From contig JAVZCX010000010.1 in NCBI GenBank assembly GCA_038874185.1, positions 1 through 21,693 of the forward strand: a DNA stretch of 21,693 bases. The letters are read 5' to 3'. The notes beneath the pieces are model-generated. The model was not told the origin of the DNA. It ran no database searches and saw only the letters and a list, made by a program, of their open reading frames with translations. This document shows positions 15,442 through 21,693 of the stretch, piece by piece. Source of the DNA: DTQF01 sp038874185 (GTDB lineage: Archaea > Micrarchaeota > Micrarchaeia > CABMEP01). The position numbers and the translations under genes are program-made. The number at the start of each line of letters is the position of its first letter. Positions within the stretch are counted from its first letter, which is position 1.

Positions 15442-17208
15442 TCATTCATTTGCCTTTTCTTCCTCTTTTGGCTTCTCTTCTTCAGTTAACAATTCTTCAA
15501 GTCCCTCTATTGTAAATTCTGTCTCGTATTTGCCTGTCTTTATATTTTCTAAATAGGCTTTAGCACGCCTTACGATTTGGTAATAAAGTAATCCAATTTG
15601 AATTGTAAGTTTATCTTTAGTTTTTTCATCGTTTAACTTGACTGCAGTTTTGTATTGCTTAAGTAGTTTTTGAAGTTTTACTATCATATTTTCATATTCT
15701 TCTTTGGTCATTGCAATTTGCAATATCTCCTTGTTTATTTGTTTGTATCCTTTTGGTTTAATTTCATTGATCAGTTTCGTTATAAATTTGGTTTTTTCTA
15801 TATAATTCATTTTTCTGATTTCACTTAAATTAATGTCTCCTTTCTTAATTAATGATTCTAAGCTTGGTTGCATTTTATTTAATGCTGAAATAATCCTAGA
15901 GATATATAATCTGTCAAGCTCAACCTTAGCTTTAATTAGCGGTTGAATCTGTTCATCAGTTATCTCGTTTGGAACATCCTTAGGTACTAATACCTTAACT
16001 AATTCGCCTACCTTTTCATCTAATCTCTTCTCTAACGATTGTATATCTACTGTTTTTGTTTCTTTATCAATATGTTTTTTATCTTTTATTTCATTTAACA
16101 AAGTTTTCTCTGCCTCTATCAATGTATTTCCAAGAACTTCCGGATCTAAATTAGTTGCAGTTGTTCCTGCTGTAGCAGAGATTATCTTATTTGTTACTTC
16201 AATAGCAGATGAAAGTTCTTCTCTGTACATCCTTAATCTGTCCTTAAGATCTTGGATTTCTATTCTCTTGCGGAACTTTTCATCTCTCAATTTTCCTTTT
16301 GGATACGTCGGTTGTGATTTAAGTTTTTCTTCTGCCTCTTTCATTTGCTTAGATGCCCATTCTTTTCTTTGTTGAAGCCTGTTAAGAATACCTTTATCTG
16401 TAACAAACTTAACTAAATTTATTGATGCTTTAGATGGATTTATATATGCCTGTCTTTGAATGTCTGTTAAAATTTTCTTTTCTTCTTTATTTTCTGCATA
16501 TTTATTCAATGCAGATGTTGCAGAAATTATTTTTGTAGAAACGGGCACAGAATAAACCATCAAAGGAAGTTGTGGCGTTTTCAACAATTTAAGTTTTTGT
16601 GGCTTTGGATATGAAGGTCCTCTTGTTTTTGGAGTTGTTATATCTAAAGAAGCTAATGGATTCCTACCTGAAGCATACAACGCTGCAACTAATGTTCCTA
16701 TAATAAAGAATATAATTAGCCAACTTGCGTCCACAAGGTCCTTAAGCGGCGGGATTGGAAATATTTTTGGAATTGAAATCGTAAATTGAGATGGGGCATA
16801 AGTTGAATTACCTTCAAATATAAAGAGAATTGCAGGGTTAGATTCGCTTATTCTTCCAATGCAACTTCCTCTCCCATCCTGAGCGGTTATGAATTCGCAA
16901 ACATATTTTTTATCTTCTTGGTTGGCTGGATTGATTGAATAAATTGATATTTTGGCAAATGTAATTGGAGAATACTTAAAATTATTAACTATTGTTGATG
17001 GATCTACATTTCCAGTTTCTAACTTTTCTTTTAAAGTTGTTCTATCTTCAGGAACAGAGATCGAAACAAGCATTGCGGAAAAATTGTAATTATTATTTGT
17101 CTGTTCTTTTGCATCTGCATATAATATATATGTTGGTATTTTTGCTTGTGCCGCAATTAGACTGATGATGAATGTAGAGAACATTAAGATTTTAAGTAGG
17201 TTACGCAT
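15442..17208 (-). CDS. Single-pass membrane protein with large cytoplasmic helical domain
   Basis: A 588-residue protein I cannot assign to a family. A signal peptide (1-21, ending IAAQA) is followed by a beta-rich extracytoplasmic domain (about 23-150) with two cysteines at 104 and 116 that could pair. A transmembrane helix follows at about 161-180, DASWLIIFFIIGTLVAALYA. The remaining 400 residues are cytoplasmic, highly charged and mostly helical, with coiled-coil-like stretches (RKEWASKQMKEAEEKLK, KLRDEKFRKRIEIQDLKDRL) and an acidic tail (LLTEEEKPKEEEK). The outside-TM-inside layout suggests a protein linking the surface complex to cytoplasmic partners. It lies 21 bases before the lipoprotein gene and 83 after the preceding polytopic gene. 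GAGTGAT precedes the ATG. Confidence 0.75.
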   Translation of the reverse strand: MRNLLKILMFSTFIISLIAAQAKIPTYILYADAKEQTNNNYNFSAMLVSISVPEDRTTLKEKLETGNVDPSTIVNNFKYSPITFAKISIYSINPANQEDKKYVCEFITAQDGRGSCIGRISESNPAILFIFEGNSTYAPSQFTISIPKIFPIPPLKDLVDASWLIIFFIIGTLVAALYASGRNPLASLDITTPKTRGPSYPKPQKLKLLKTPQLPLMVYSVPVSTKIISATSALNKYAENKEEKKILTDIQRQAYINPSKASINLVKFVTDKGILNRLQQRKEWASKQMKEAEEKLKSQPTYPKGKLRDEKFRKRIEIQDLKDRLRMYREELSSAIEVTNKIISATAGTTATNLDPEVLGNTLIEAEKTLLNEIKDKKHIDKETKTVDIQSLEKRLDEKVGELVKVLVPKDVPNEITDEQIQPLIKAKVELDRLYISRIISALNKMQPSLESLIKKGDINLSEIRKMNYIEKTKFITKLINEIKPKGYKQINKEILQIAMTKEEYENMIVKLQKLLKQYKTAVKLNDEKTKDKLTIQIGLLYYQIVRRAKAYLENIKTGKYETEFTIEGLEELLTEEEKPKEEEKANE

Positions 17209-17291
17209 ATAATCACTCTAAACATATATAATATAAATAATAATTTCATTTTTATATTTATTGATTCTCATCGGTTACTTTTGTTTTACTC

Positions 17292-18509
17292 TTATATTAG
17301 TTTAACCAAACCTTCTGCAAATTCTTGTATATCTGCATTTAATATAACTCCAAACGATTTGATAAAAGTATACGTAATAACTAATGATAAAACTGGGAAT
17401 ATAAAACCAAATATGAATAGTTCTCCGACCAAAGCATTGATGCTATCGTTTATTTCCATTGCAATCGCACTTATTCCCTCGCCACTAATTTTTATTATCA
17501 TTGATGTTATCTTTATAGGTAATGATGGAATACTGGTTACAAGATCTTGTATGCAAGAAAGTTGCATTGTTCCAGATGTCTCTAAAAATGAAATCTGTGA
17601 CGAACCTTGCATTCCCATTGTCAGAAACAAGCTGAATGTGATAGGATAAACAAAATACAGGCCTAAAGCTATAGAAATAAACATATTACCTATAGATCGA
17701 ACAAATGGGAAGCCTCTTAATACAATCCCTATTGGAAGAAATACAGTGAGCATTGTTTGTTGGATAAATGAAAGAAGATGCAATTGGAAATATAATGAAT
17801 ATATTAAATACGATAAATTAGACATTGCTCTGTTTAAGGAAGTAAGAAATACATTGAAAGATGCAATCTTTAATTGTGAAGTAAATGTATTTCCAATAAA
17901 GAAATTACTGATGTCTTTAAATATAGAACCTATTTTAGATTGTGTTTCTACATCTTCTTTTTTGCCTATTCCAGTAAACACGAAGAAAGGATATGCAACA
18001 CAGAAAACGTCTTGATATCTTTTGATTGCAAGCTTATTTAGTGAGGATAGATAAAAATCTGCAACTGAAAATGGAGAATAACCTTTTTGAGAAACATAAT
18101 CTATAAGTTTTTCACTGCCTGGCAGATTTATGTTTTTAGATAGCAAAAATACAAATTCGCCTGACTTTGATGCCAGCAAATCCACTACTGCTACTATGAA
18201 AACTGCCAACAAAAGAGTGGATAACGCATAAAGAAACTCATATTTTGCAAACTTTTCAAGATCAGAAGACTGAAATATTTTAGAAAACATATAAGCAAGG
18301 GCTGCGAACAAAAAAGAGATAGAAACCGCGATTAAGGCGATTAATTGCCAGGGAAATTCGGAAGAAGTCCATACTTTATTGAACTCTTGTCCTGGACTAG
18401 ATGTTTGAGCAAATATAATAGACACTAATAGTAAAAGAAAGAAAGCTGCTATTCTGAAGTTTAATTCCTTTGATTCGTTTGTAAATGCTTTTTTATTGTG
18501 TTTTTTCAT
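17292..18509 (-). CDS. Polytopic membrane protein, VirB6/TrbL-like (paralogue A)
   Basis: A 405-residue membrane protein of the local paralogous family. The signal segment (about 18-34) ends IIFAQ. A two-helix unit follows: FPWQLIALIAVSISFLF... (52-77) and EFLYALSTLLLAVFIVAVVD (91-110). After a long soluble loop with SVADFYLSSLNKLA comes the shared core LPIGIVLRGFPFVRSIGN and a helix ending FVYPITFSLFL (258-295). The C-terminus has a last helix pair and the shared ending ILNADIQEFAEGLVKLI. Topology and length suit a channel protein of the VirB6/TrbL kind in type IV secretion systems, but this is fold-level inference. GTGA about seven bases before the ATG supports the start. It lies 34 bases downstream of paralogue B in an apparent operon. 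Confidence 0.7.
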   Translation of the reverse strand: MKKHNKKAFTNESKELNFRIAAFFLLLLVSIIFAQTSSPGQEFNKVWTSSEFPWQLIALIAVSISFLFAALAYMFSKIFQSSDLEKFAKYEFLYALSTLLLAVFIVAVVDLLASKSGEFVFLLSKNINLPGSEKLIDYVSQKGYSPFSVADFYLSSLNKLAIKRYQDVFCVAYPFFVFTGIGKKEDVETQSKIGSIFKDISNFFIGNTFTSQLKIASFNVFLTSLNRAMSNLSYLIYSLYFQLHLLSFIQQTMLTVFLPIGIVLRGFPFVRSIGNMFISIALGLYFVYPITFSLFLTMGMQGSSQISFLETSGTMQLSCIQDLVTSIPSLPIKITSMIIKISGEGISAIAMEINDSINALVGELFIFGFIFPVLSLVITYTFIKSFGVILNADIQEFAEGLVKLI

Positions 18510-18543
18510 ACCTTCACTTCCTTCTTTTTATTATTTTTAAAAT

Positions 18544-20112
18544 TTATATTAACCTCCATATGCTTGCTGTCTCAATCTCCTGTCCAAGAGCTTGAGATAG
18601 ATCTGATGTTGCCTTCGCTATTATAGTTAGATTTAATAATGGCAATACTATACCCACTATAAATGTTATCACTATATCCTTAAATAGATAATCAAATGCC
18701 TTATCTATATAGGTCTTTCCTTCGTTATCTTCAAAATTAAATCTAGATAGCTCTAGTTCTGTTATTATTTGCTGCGCATCTTCAGGCATTATTGAACTAA
18801 ATGCTGAAACGCTAACATAAATAGAGTTTTGATCCTCTTCTGTAATTATACTTCTTTCACATACTTTATTTGGTGCTATACCTATGCATCTTCTTGATAT
18901 ACAGTCTTCATCTAGATTACATGATTCACCGATTTTCTTTAATTCTGTACAGACCTTGCTACCTGTACTATTAACTCTACAAACTGAAAGAATGCATTCG
19001 TTATCATTTGAACAATCCTGCCCTATTAATTTGCCAGCTTCACATTTTTTAGTTGTTGAATTGAAAATTAAACCTTTGCAGCAAGGTAATCCTTCTGTAG
19101 TGAATCCTTCTGAAACACAAAACATGCATTTTTTAGATGATGAATTACAAAATCCAGATTGGCATTCAAAATCATTCCTACAAACTTCTCCTGCTTCCTT
19201 CATAGCATTACATACTTTAATTCCAAGAGTCTGATTGTATTCGCATATATTGGAGTAGCAATCAGAATTATCCTGACATTGCAAGCTAAGTTCTTTTATC
19301 GGTTCAGATATATAACTTCCTACTAACAGATTATTAAGCAATATTACTATTGGAATGAAAATAAAAAGTGCGATTCCTATGCCCAATAAACCTCCACCGA
19401 ATTTTCTAAAGGGATATATCGACCTAAAAACTATTCCTATTGGGACGAAAAACTTCAATGAAATTAATGGCATAATCATTAATATGTTAATCATTACAAG
19501 AATTACCATATATGCGCTTGCAAGAGAAGAGAATATAGCGAGTGAAGCATCTGCAAAATATGAGATTGGGTTTATTAGTGCCCCAAATAATCCGCTCTTT
19601 GTTATTGAACTATCTAACGTATATTCAAATGAAGCGATTAATGATAATGAAGAACCCAATGTACTCATCTTTATAGTTGCACTTATTATATAATTCTTAA
19701 CAGAAGATAAATAATTGTAAGATGCAATATAAGGTGGATCATTCAAATTAAATATGGAAGAAATTATATCGCTGCACATAAATGTCTGAACTAGGAATAC
19801 TAAGAAGATTATAATGGCAAGAGTGAAAAAGAGCTGAAACATTTCTTCTTTAGCCTTATTTATAAATGAAGAATCTATTATCGATCCATAAAGATACAAG
19901 CCTGCAATAAAAACTGCACTCAACAATAATCCTATCGCTGATAAAACTCTCCAATCGCCACTAGTAAGTGTAAATTCGCATGCCTCCTTATTCAAATCTT
20001 CTATTTTCTTAGCCTTTTCTATTTGCGTTGACTGGGCAAAGATAGATGCAACTAGGAATATAAATAAAATAATGAATATTTTTTTACTTTTCATGAAATC
20101 TATTTCTTTCAC
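18544..20112 (-). CDS. Polytopic membrane protein, VirB6/TrbL-like, with Cys-rich insertion (paralogue B)
   Basis: A 522-residue member of the same family. The signal segment (about 11-27) ends SIFAQ. The two-helix unit is WRVLSAIGLLLSAVFIAG (54-71) and FTLAIIIFLVFLVQTF (96-111). The core VPIGIVFRSIYPFRKFGG (223-240) is followed by a helix ending FIPIVILLNN. Between the core helix and the final helix (480-500) lies a roughly 140-residue insertion with 20 cysteines and four N-x-S/T sequons, surely extracytoplasmic. The C-terminus LGQEIETASIWRLI matches the family ending. The frame starts with a GTG at 20112 after GTGATGAT; an in-frame ATG at 20094 would give a cleaner signal peptide and may be the true start. 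An internal promoter may precede it. Confidence 0.7.
   Translation of the reverse strand: MKEIDFMKSKKIFIILFIFLVASIFAQSTQIEKAKKIEDLNKEACEFTLTSGDWRVLSAIGLLLSAVFIAGLYLYGSIIDSSFINKAKEEMFQLFFTLAIIIFLVFLVQTFMCSDIISSIFNLNDPPYIASYNYLSSVKNYIISATIKMSTLGSSLSLIASFEYTLDSSITKSGLFGALINPISYFADASLAIFSSLASAYMVILVMINILMIMPLISLKFFVPIGIVFRSIYPFRKFGGGLLGIGIALFIFIPIVILLNNLLVGSYISEPIKELSLQCQDNSDCYSNICEYNQTLGIKVCNAMKEAGEVCRNDFECQSGFCNSSSKKCMFCVSEGFTTEGLPCCKGLIFNSTTKKCEAGKLIGQDCSNDNECILSVCRVNSTGSKVCTELKKIGESCNLDEDCISRRCIGIAPNKVCERSIITEEDQNSIYVSVSAFSSIMPEDAQQIITELELSRFNFEDNEGKTYIDKAFDYLFKDIVITFIVGIVLPLLNLTIIAKATSDLSQALGQEIETASIWRLI
18859..19278 (-). repeat. Four tandem C-x5-C-x4-C modules in paralogue B
   Basis: Protein-level repeat covering residues 279-418. 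Cysteines lie at 279/285/290/301, 311/317/322/329, 367/373/378/388 and 398/404/409/418, each C-x5-C-x4-C-x(6-10)-C with an acidic residue before the second Cys ([DE]C pattern). A different unit (332/344/345/357, including a CC pair) sits between modules two and three. The pattern recalls Dickkopf/EB-type disulfide modules; homology to those is not claimed. Sequons near 292, 323, 351 and 381 fit a glycosylated external location. Confidence 0.85.
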
Positions 20113-20141
20113 ATCATCACACTCTATGATTACTTATTACG

Positions 20142-20152
20142 ATTTTATATAC
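20142..20152 (-). promoter_or_regulatory. Possible internal promoter before paralogue B
   Basis: The minus-strand sequence TATATAAAAT lies in the 80-base gap before paralogue B, about 30-40 bases ahead of its GTG. It would place transcription start some 10 bases before the coding region. It is the longest intergenic gap but one in the operon. The call rests on composition and position only. Confidence 0.35.
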
Positions 20153-20192
20153 ATTATATTACTATTCTAAATCTAATTTAAGCACCAATTGC

Positions 20193-21332
20193 TCATAAAT
20201 ATTTAATTAAATCTCCAAAAGATACATCTGAACCTAGCAAGGAACCCAATTCCCTTGCTATAACAACCGTTATAGTAAAATCTATAATTGGTATTAATGT
20301 AAATAGTATAAATGCGAATGCAGTTTCTGCAAATATTATAAATACAAAATTAAAAATATAATTGGCAGCAGAGAAACTAACAGTAATGATGTTCTTTGAA
20401 GATTTTTGCAAGCATTCTAAAAACTTGCCTGAAAACACATCTCCAATTGTACATCCTTCTAAACCTGTTTGTTTATCCATTCTTGCGCCTAAAATATCCC
20501 TCCAACTTTTATTCCCTGATAATCCTTCATTAAGTACTGCATTTACCATATTCTGATTCAATAAGTAGGTCAATGGAAATACAATATATAATGAAATTGC
20601 AAGAACTATCAAAAGATTTGCCACTTTTCTGCTAAAGTTGAATATTCTAAAGAATAAACCAAATGGAAGAATAAAAACAAATGCAACCCTCTCTACAAAC
20701 TCTAAGAAATAAATTTGCATGGAATTAAGGGCATAAACAACACCGAATCCGCTTATAGCTAAATCTATTATTTTTGTAATAGGATCAAAAAATGCATCTA
20801 CAACTCCGCCAATATCTATAGATACTACACTAAATACTGAAACAAACTTTGATATAAAATTGCTAATATCTGGGAGTGATGAAACGCTCATACTCGTTGC
20901 TATTTTTCCTCCTGTAAAAATCATTTTTTCAGATATTAATCCACCCATAATAAACGTGAGATAGGACCTTACAGAATAAAGATAGCTCTTTGCATTTTCA
21001 ATTGCTGGATTTGCTGCATTTGGTGAAGAAAGATTGTATGCCTCAAAAATTATACTTTCTATTTTTAAAATTCCAAATATTAAGAAAACTATAAAGGAAA
21101 GTACTATTATTTGATATAGTTCATTATTTGCCCAAGCACTAAGTTCCTTTACTCCAAATGCTTTTGATAGCATGAAACCTAAAGCTACCAATGTTAGAGA
21201 TAGAATTATTGCTGCTAAAACTGTTAATTCCCAAGGTACAGATCTTAGTGTTGGAATGTTTGTCTGCGGAACTTCTGCTATCAAAATCGGCAAAAGAAAT
21301 AAAATGAATACAACTGTTTTATTTAGATCCAT
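20193..21332 (-). CDS. Polytopic membrane protein, VirB6/TrbL-like (paralogue C)
   Basis: A 379-residue member of the family and the leanest version. The signal segment is residues 1-20. The two-helix unit is PWELTVLAAIILSLTLVALG (33-52) and IIVLSFIVFLIFGIL (75-89). A YLYSVRSYLTFIMGG stretch (117-131) corresponds to SYNYLSSVKNYI of paralogue B. The core is LPFGLFFRIFNFSRKVAN (222-239), followed by a helix ending IVFPLTYLLN (250-259). A loop with Cys294 and Cys307 leads to the last hydrophobic block (325-358). The protein ends ELGSLLGSDVSFGDLIKYL, the family C-terminus. GTGAG five bases before the ATG supports the start. It lies 23 bases downstream of the next, truncated paralogue. The channel role is inferred from the topology. 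Confidence 0.7.
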   Translation of the reverse strand: MDLNKTVVFILFLLPILIAEVPQTNIPTLRSVPWELTVLAAIILSLTLVALGFMLSKAFGVKELSAWANNELYQIIVLSFIVFLIFGILKIESIIFEAYNLSSPNAANPAIENAKSYLYSVRSYLTFIMGGLISEKMIFTGGKIATSMSVSSLPDISNFISKFVSVFSVVSIDIGGVVDAFFDPITKIIDLAISGFGVVYALNSMQIYFLEFVERVAFVFILPFGLFFRIFNFSRKVANLLIVLAISLYIVFPLTYLLNQNMVNAVLNEGLSGNKSWRDILGARMDKQTGLEGCTIGDVFSGKFLECLQKSSKNIITVSFSAANYIFNFVFIIFAETAFAFILFTLIPIIDFTITVVIARELGSLLGSDVSFGDLIKYL

Positions 21333-21355
21333 ATTCTCACTATATTACTTTTCAA

Positions 21356-21693
21356 TCAAATTAACTTGGATAATCCAGCTATATCTATATCTCCACCAAG
21401 GAATGAAGAAAATTCCTTTATGAATACCAGTAGTGAATAAATTGAAATTATAAATGGAACAAACATCCACATGGACAAGAAAGCCATGTTATCTAGAAAA
21501 CCATTAGGAAGAATTGAACTAAAGAACATATAAGATATAAAATCAGTGCTGACTTCCTGCCCTCCGATATTTCCTTTAATGTTTACAATCATGTTGAATA
21601 AATTTATTGAAAATTGAGCCACTTTTTTCACTGAATCAACTATACTTGTGTAGCTAGATTTGCTTGAAAGCCATTCAACCTGATTTTCTTGAA
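21356..21693 (-). CDS. C-terminal part of a fourth VirB6/TrbL-like paralogue (cut by window edge)
   Basis: The frame is open from the window edge to the TGA at 21356-21358, so the visible 111 codons are the end of a longer gene; a GTG at 21631 is internal rather than a start. The visible part has a soluble stretch (QVEWLSSKSSYTSIVDSVKK), then FISYMFFSSILPN, a hydrophobic block MAFLSMWMFVPFIISIYSLL and the family ending FLGGDIDIAGLSKLI, which parallels LLGSDVSFGDLIKYL of paralogue C. This makes it the fourth gene of the tandem series, transcribed first within the window. Whether the missing N-terminal part carries its own insertion cannot be seen. Confidence 0.7.
   Translation of the reverse strand, partial: QENQVEWLSSKSSYTSIVDSVKKVAQFSINLFNMIVNIKGNIGGQEVSTDFISYMFFSSILPNGFLDNMAFLSMWMFVPFIISIYSLLVFIKEFSSFLGGDIDIAGLSKLI

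Noticed and set aside
21356..21631. Complete small membrane protein starting at the GTG at 21631
   Set aside because: The frame is open to the window edge with plausible coding sequence, and the product aligns with the C-terminal part of the larger paralogues.
1..21693. CRISPR arrays, insertion sequences or transposases
   Set aside because: No regularly spaced direct repeats and no transposase or recombinase motifs were seen on either strand.

Overview
The window reads as a piece of an AT-rich archaeal genome, most likely a DPANN-type lineage (Micrarchaeota, Diapherotrites, Aenigmarchaeota or a relative). Evidence for Archaea: an Sm-like protein, ribosomal protein S26e, a Trm5-type tRNA methyltransferase, a tRNA-Ser with a bulge-helix-bulge type intron, GGTGA-type ribosome binding sites mixed with apparently leaderless genes, and a class III (archaeal pilin) signal peptide of the KKGQAAMEYL kind that is frequent in DPANN genomes. 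The exact phylum cannot be fixed from the sequence alone.

Left part (1-13.2 kb) is mostly housekeeping. It starts with the end of an LSm gene, tRNA-Ala(GGC), a small lysine-rich gene broken by a run of Ns, a HIT hydrolase with a DUF3175 gene, and a convergent YjbQ-family gene. tRNA-Val(UAC) is followed by an unrecognised gene, trm5, a small nucleotide-kinase-like P-loop gene and phosphoenolpyruvate synthase. Next come a lipoprotein, a pilin-like protein and endonuclease III. A divergent promoter leads to an SbcD/Mre11-related phosphoesterase and S26e. tRNA-Ser(CGA) with a predicted 66-nt intron is followed by a YdjM-like membrane protein and then a proteostasis block (Hsp20, HtpX) that ends in a tandem ACT-domain protein.

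Right part (13.3-21.7 kb) is the interesting region. It is a minus-strand, operon-like run of six envelope genes read from the right edge toward 13285. Four of them (one cut by the window edge) are divergent tandem paralogues. The three complete ones are large polytopic membrane proteins sharing an N-terminal signal segment, a two-helix unit, a central core of the form LPxGxxxRxxxxxR followed by a long helix ending in P-[IL]-[TV], and a short conserved C-terminus. The layout resembles VirB6/TrbL-type channel proteins of type IV secretion systems, which I infer rather than prove. One paralogue carries a 140-residue disulfide-type insertion with four C-x5-C-x4-C modules and glycosylation sequons. 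The last two genes encode a single-pass protein with a roughly 400-residue cytoplasmic helical domain and a 711-residue cysteine-rich lipoprotein. Together they look like a cell-surface apparatus, plausibly for secretion, DNA or protein transfer, or contact with a host cell. No ATPase is visible in the window; it would have to lie beyond the right edge or elsewhere.
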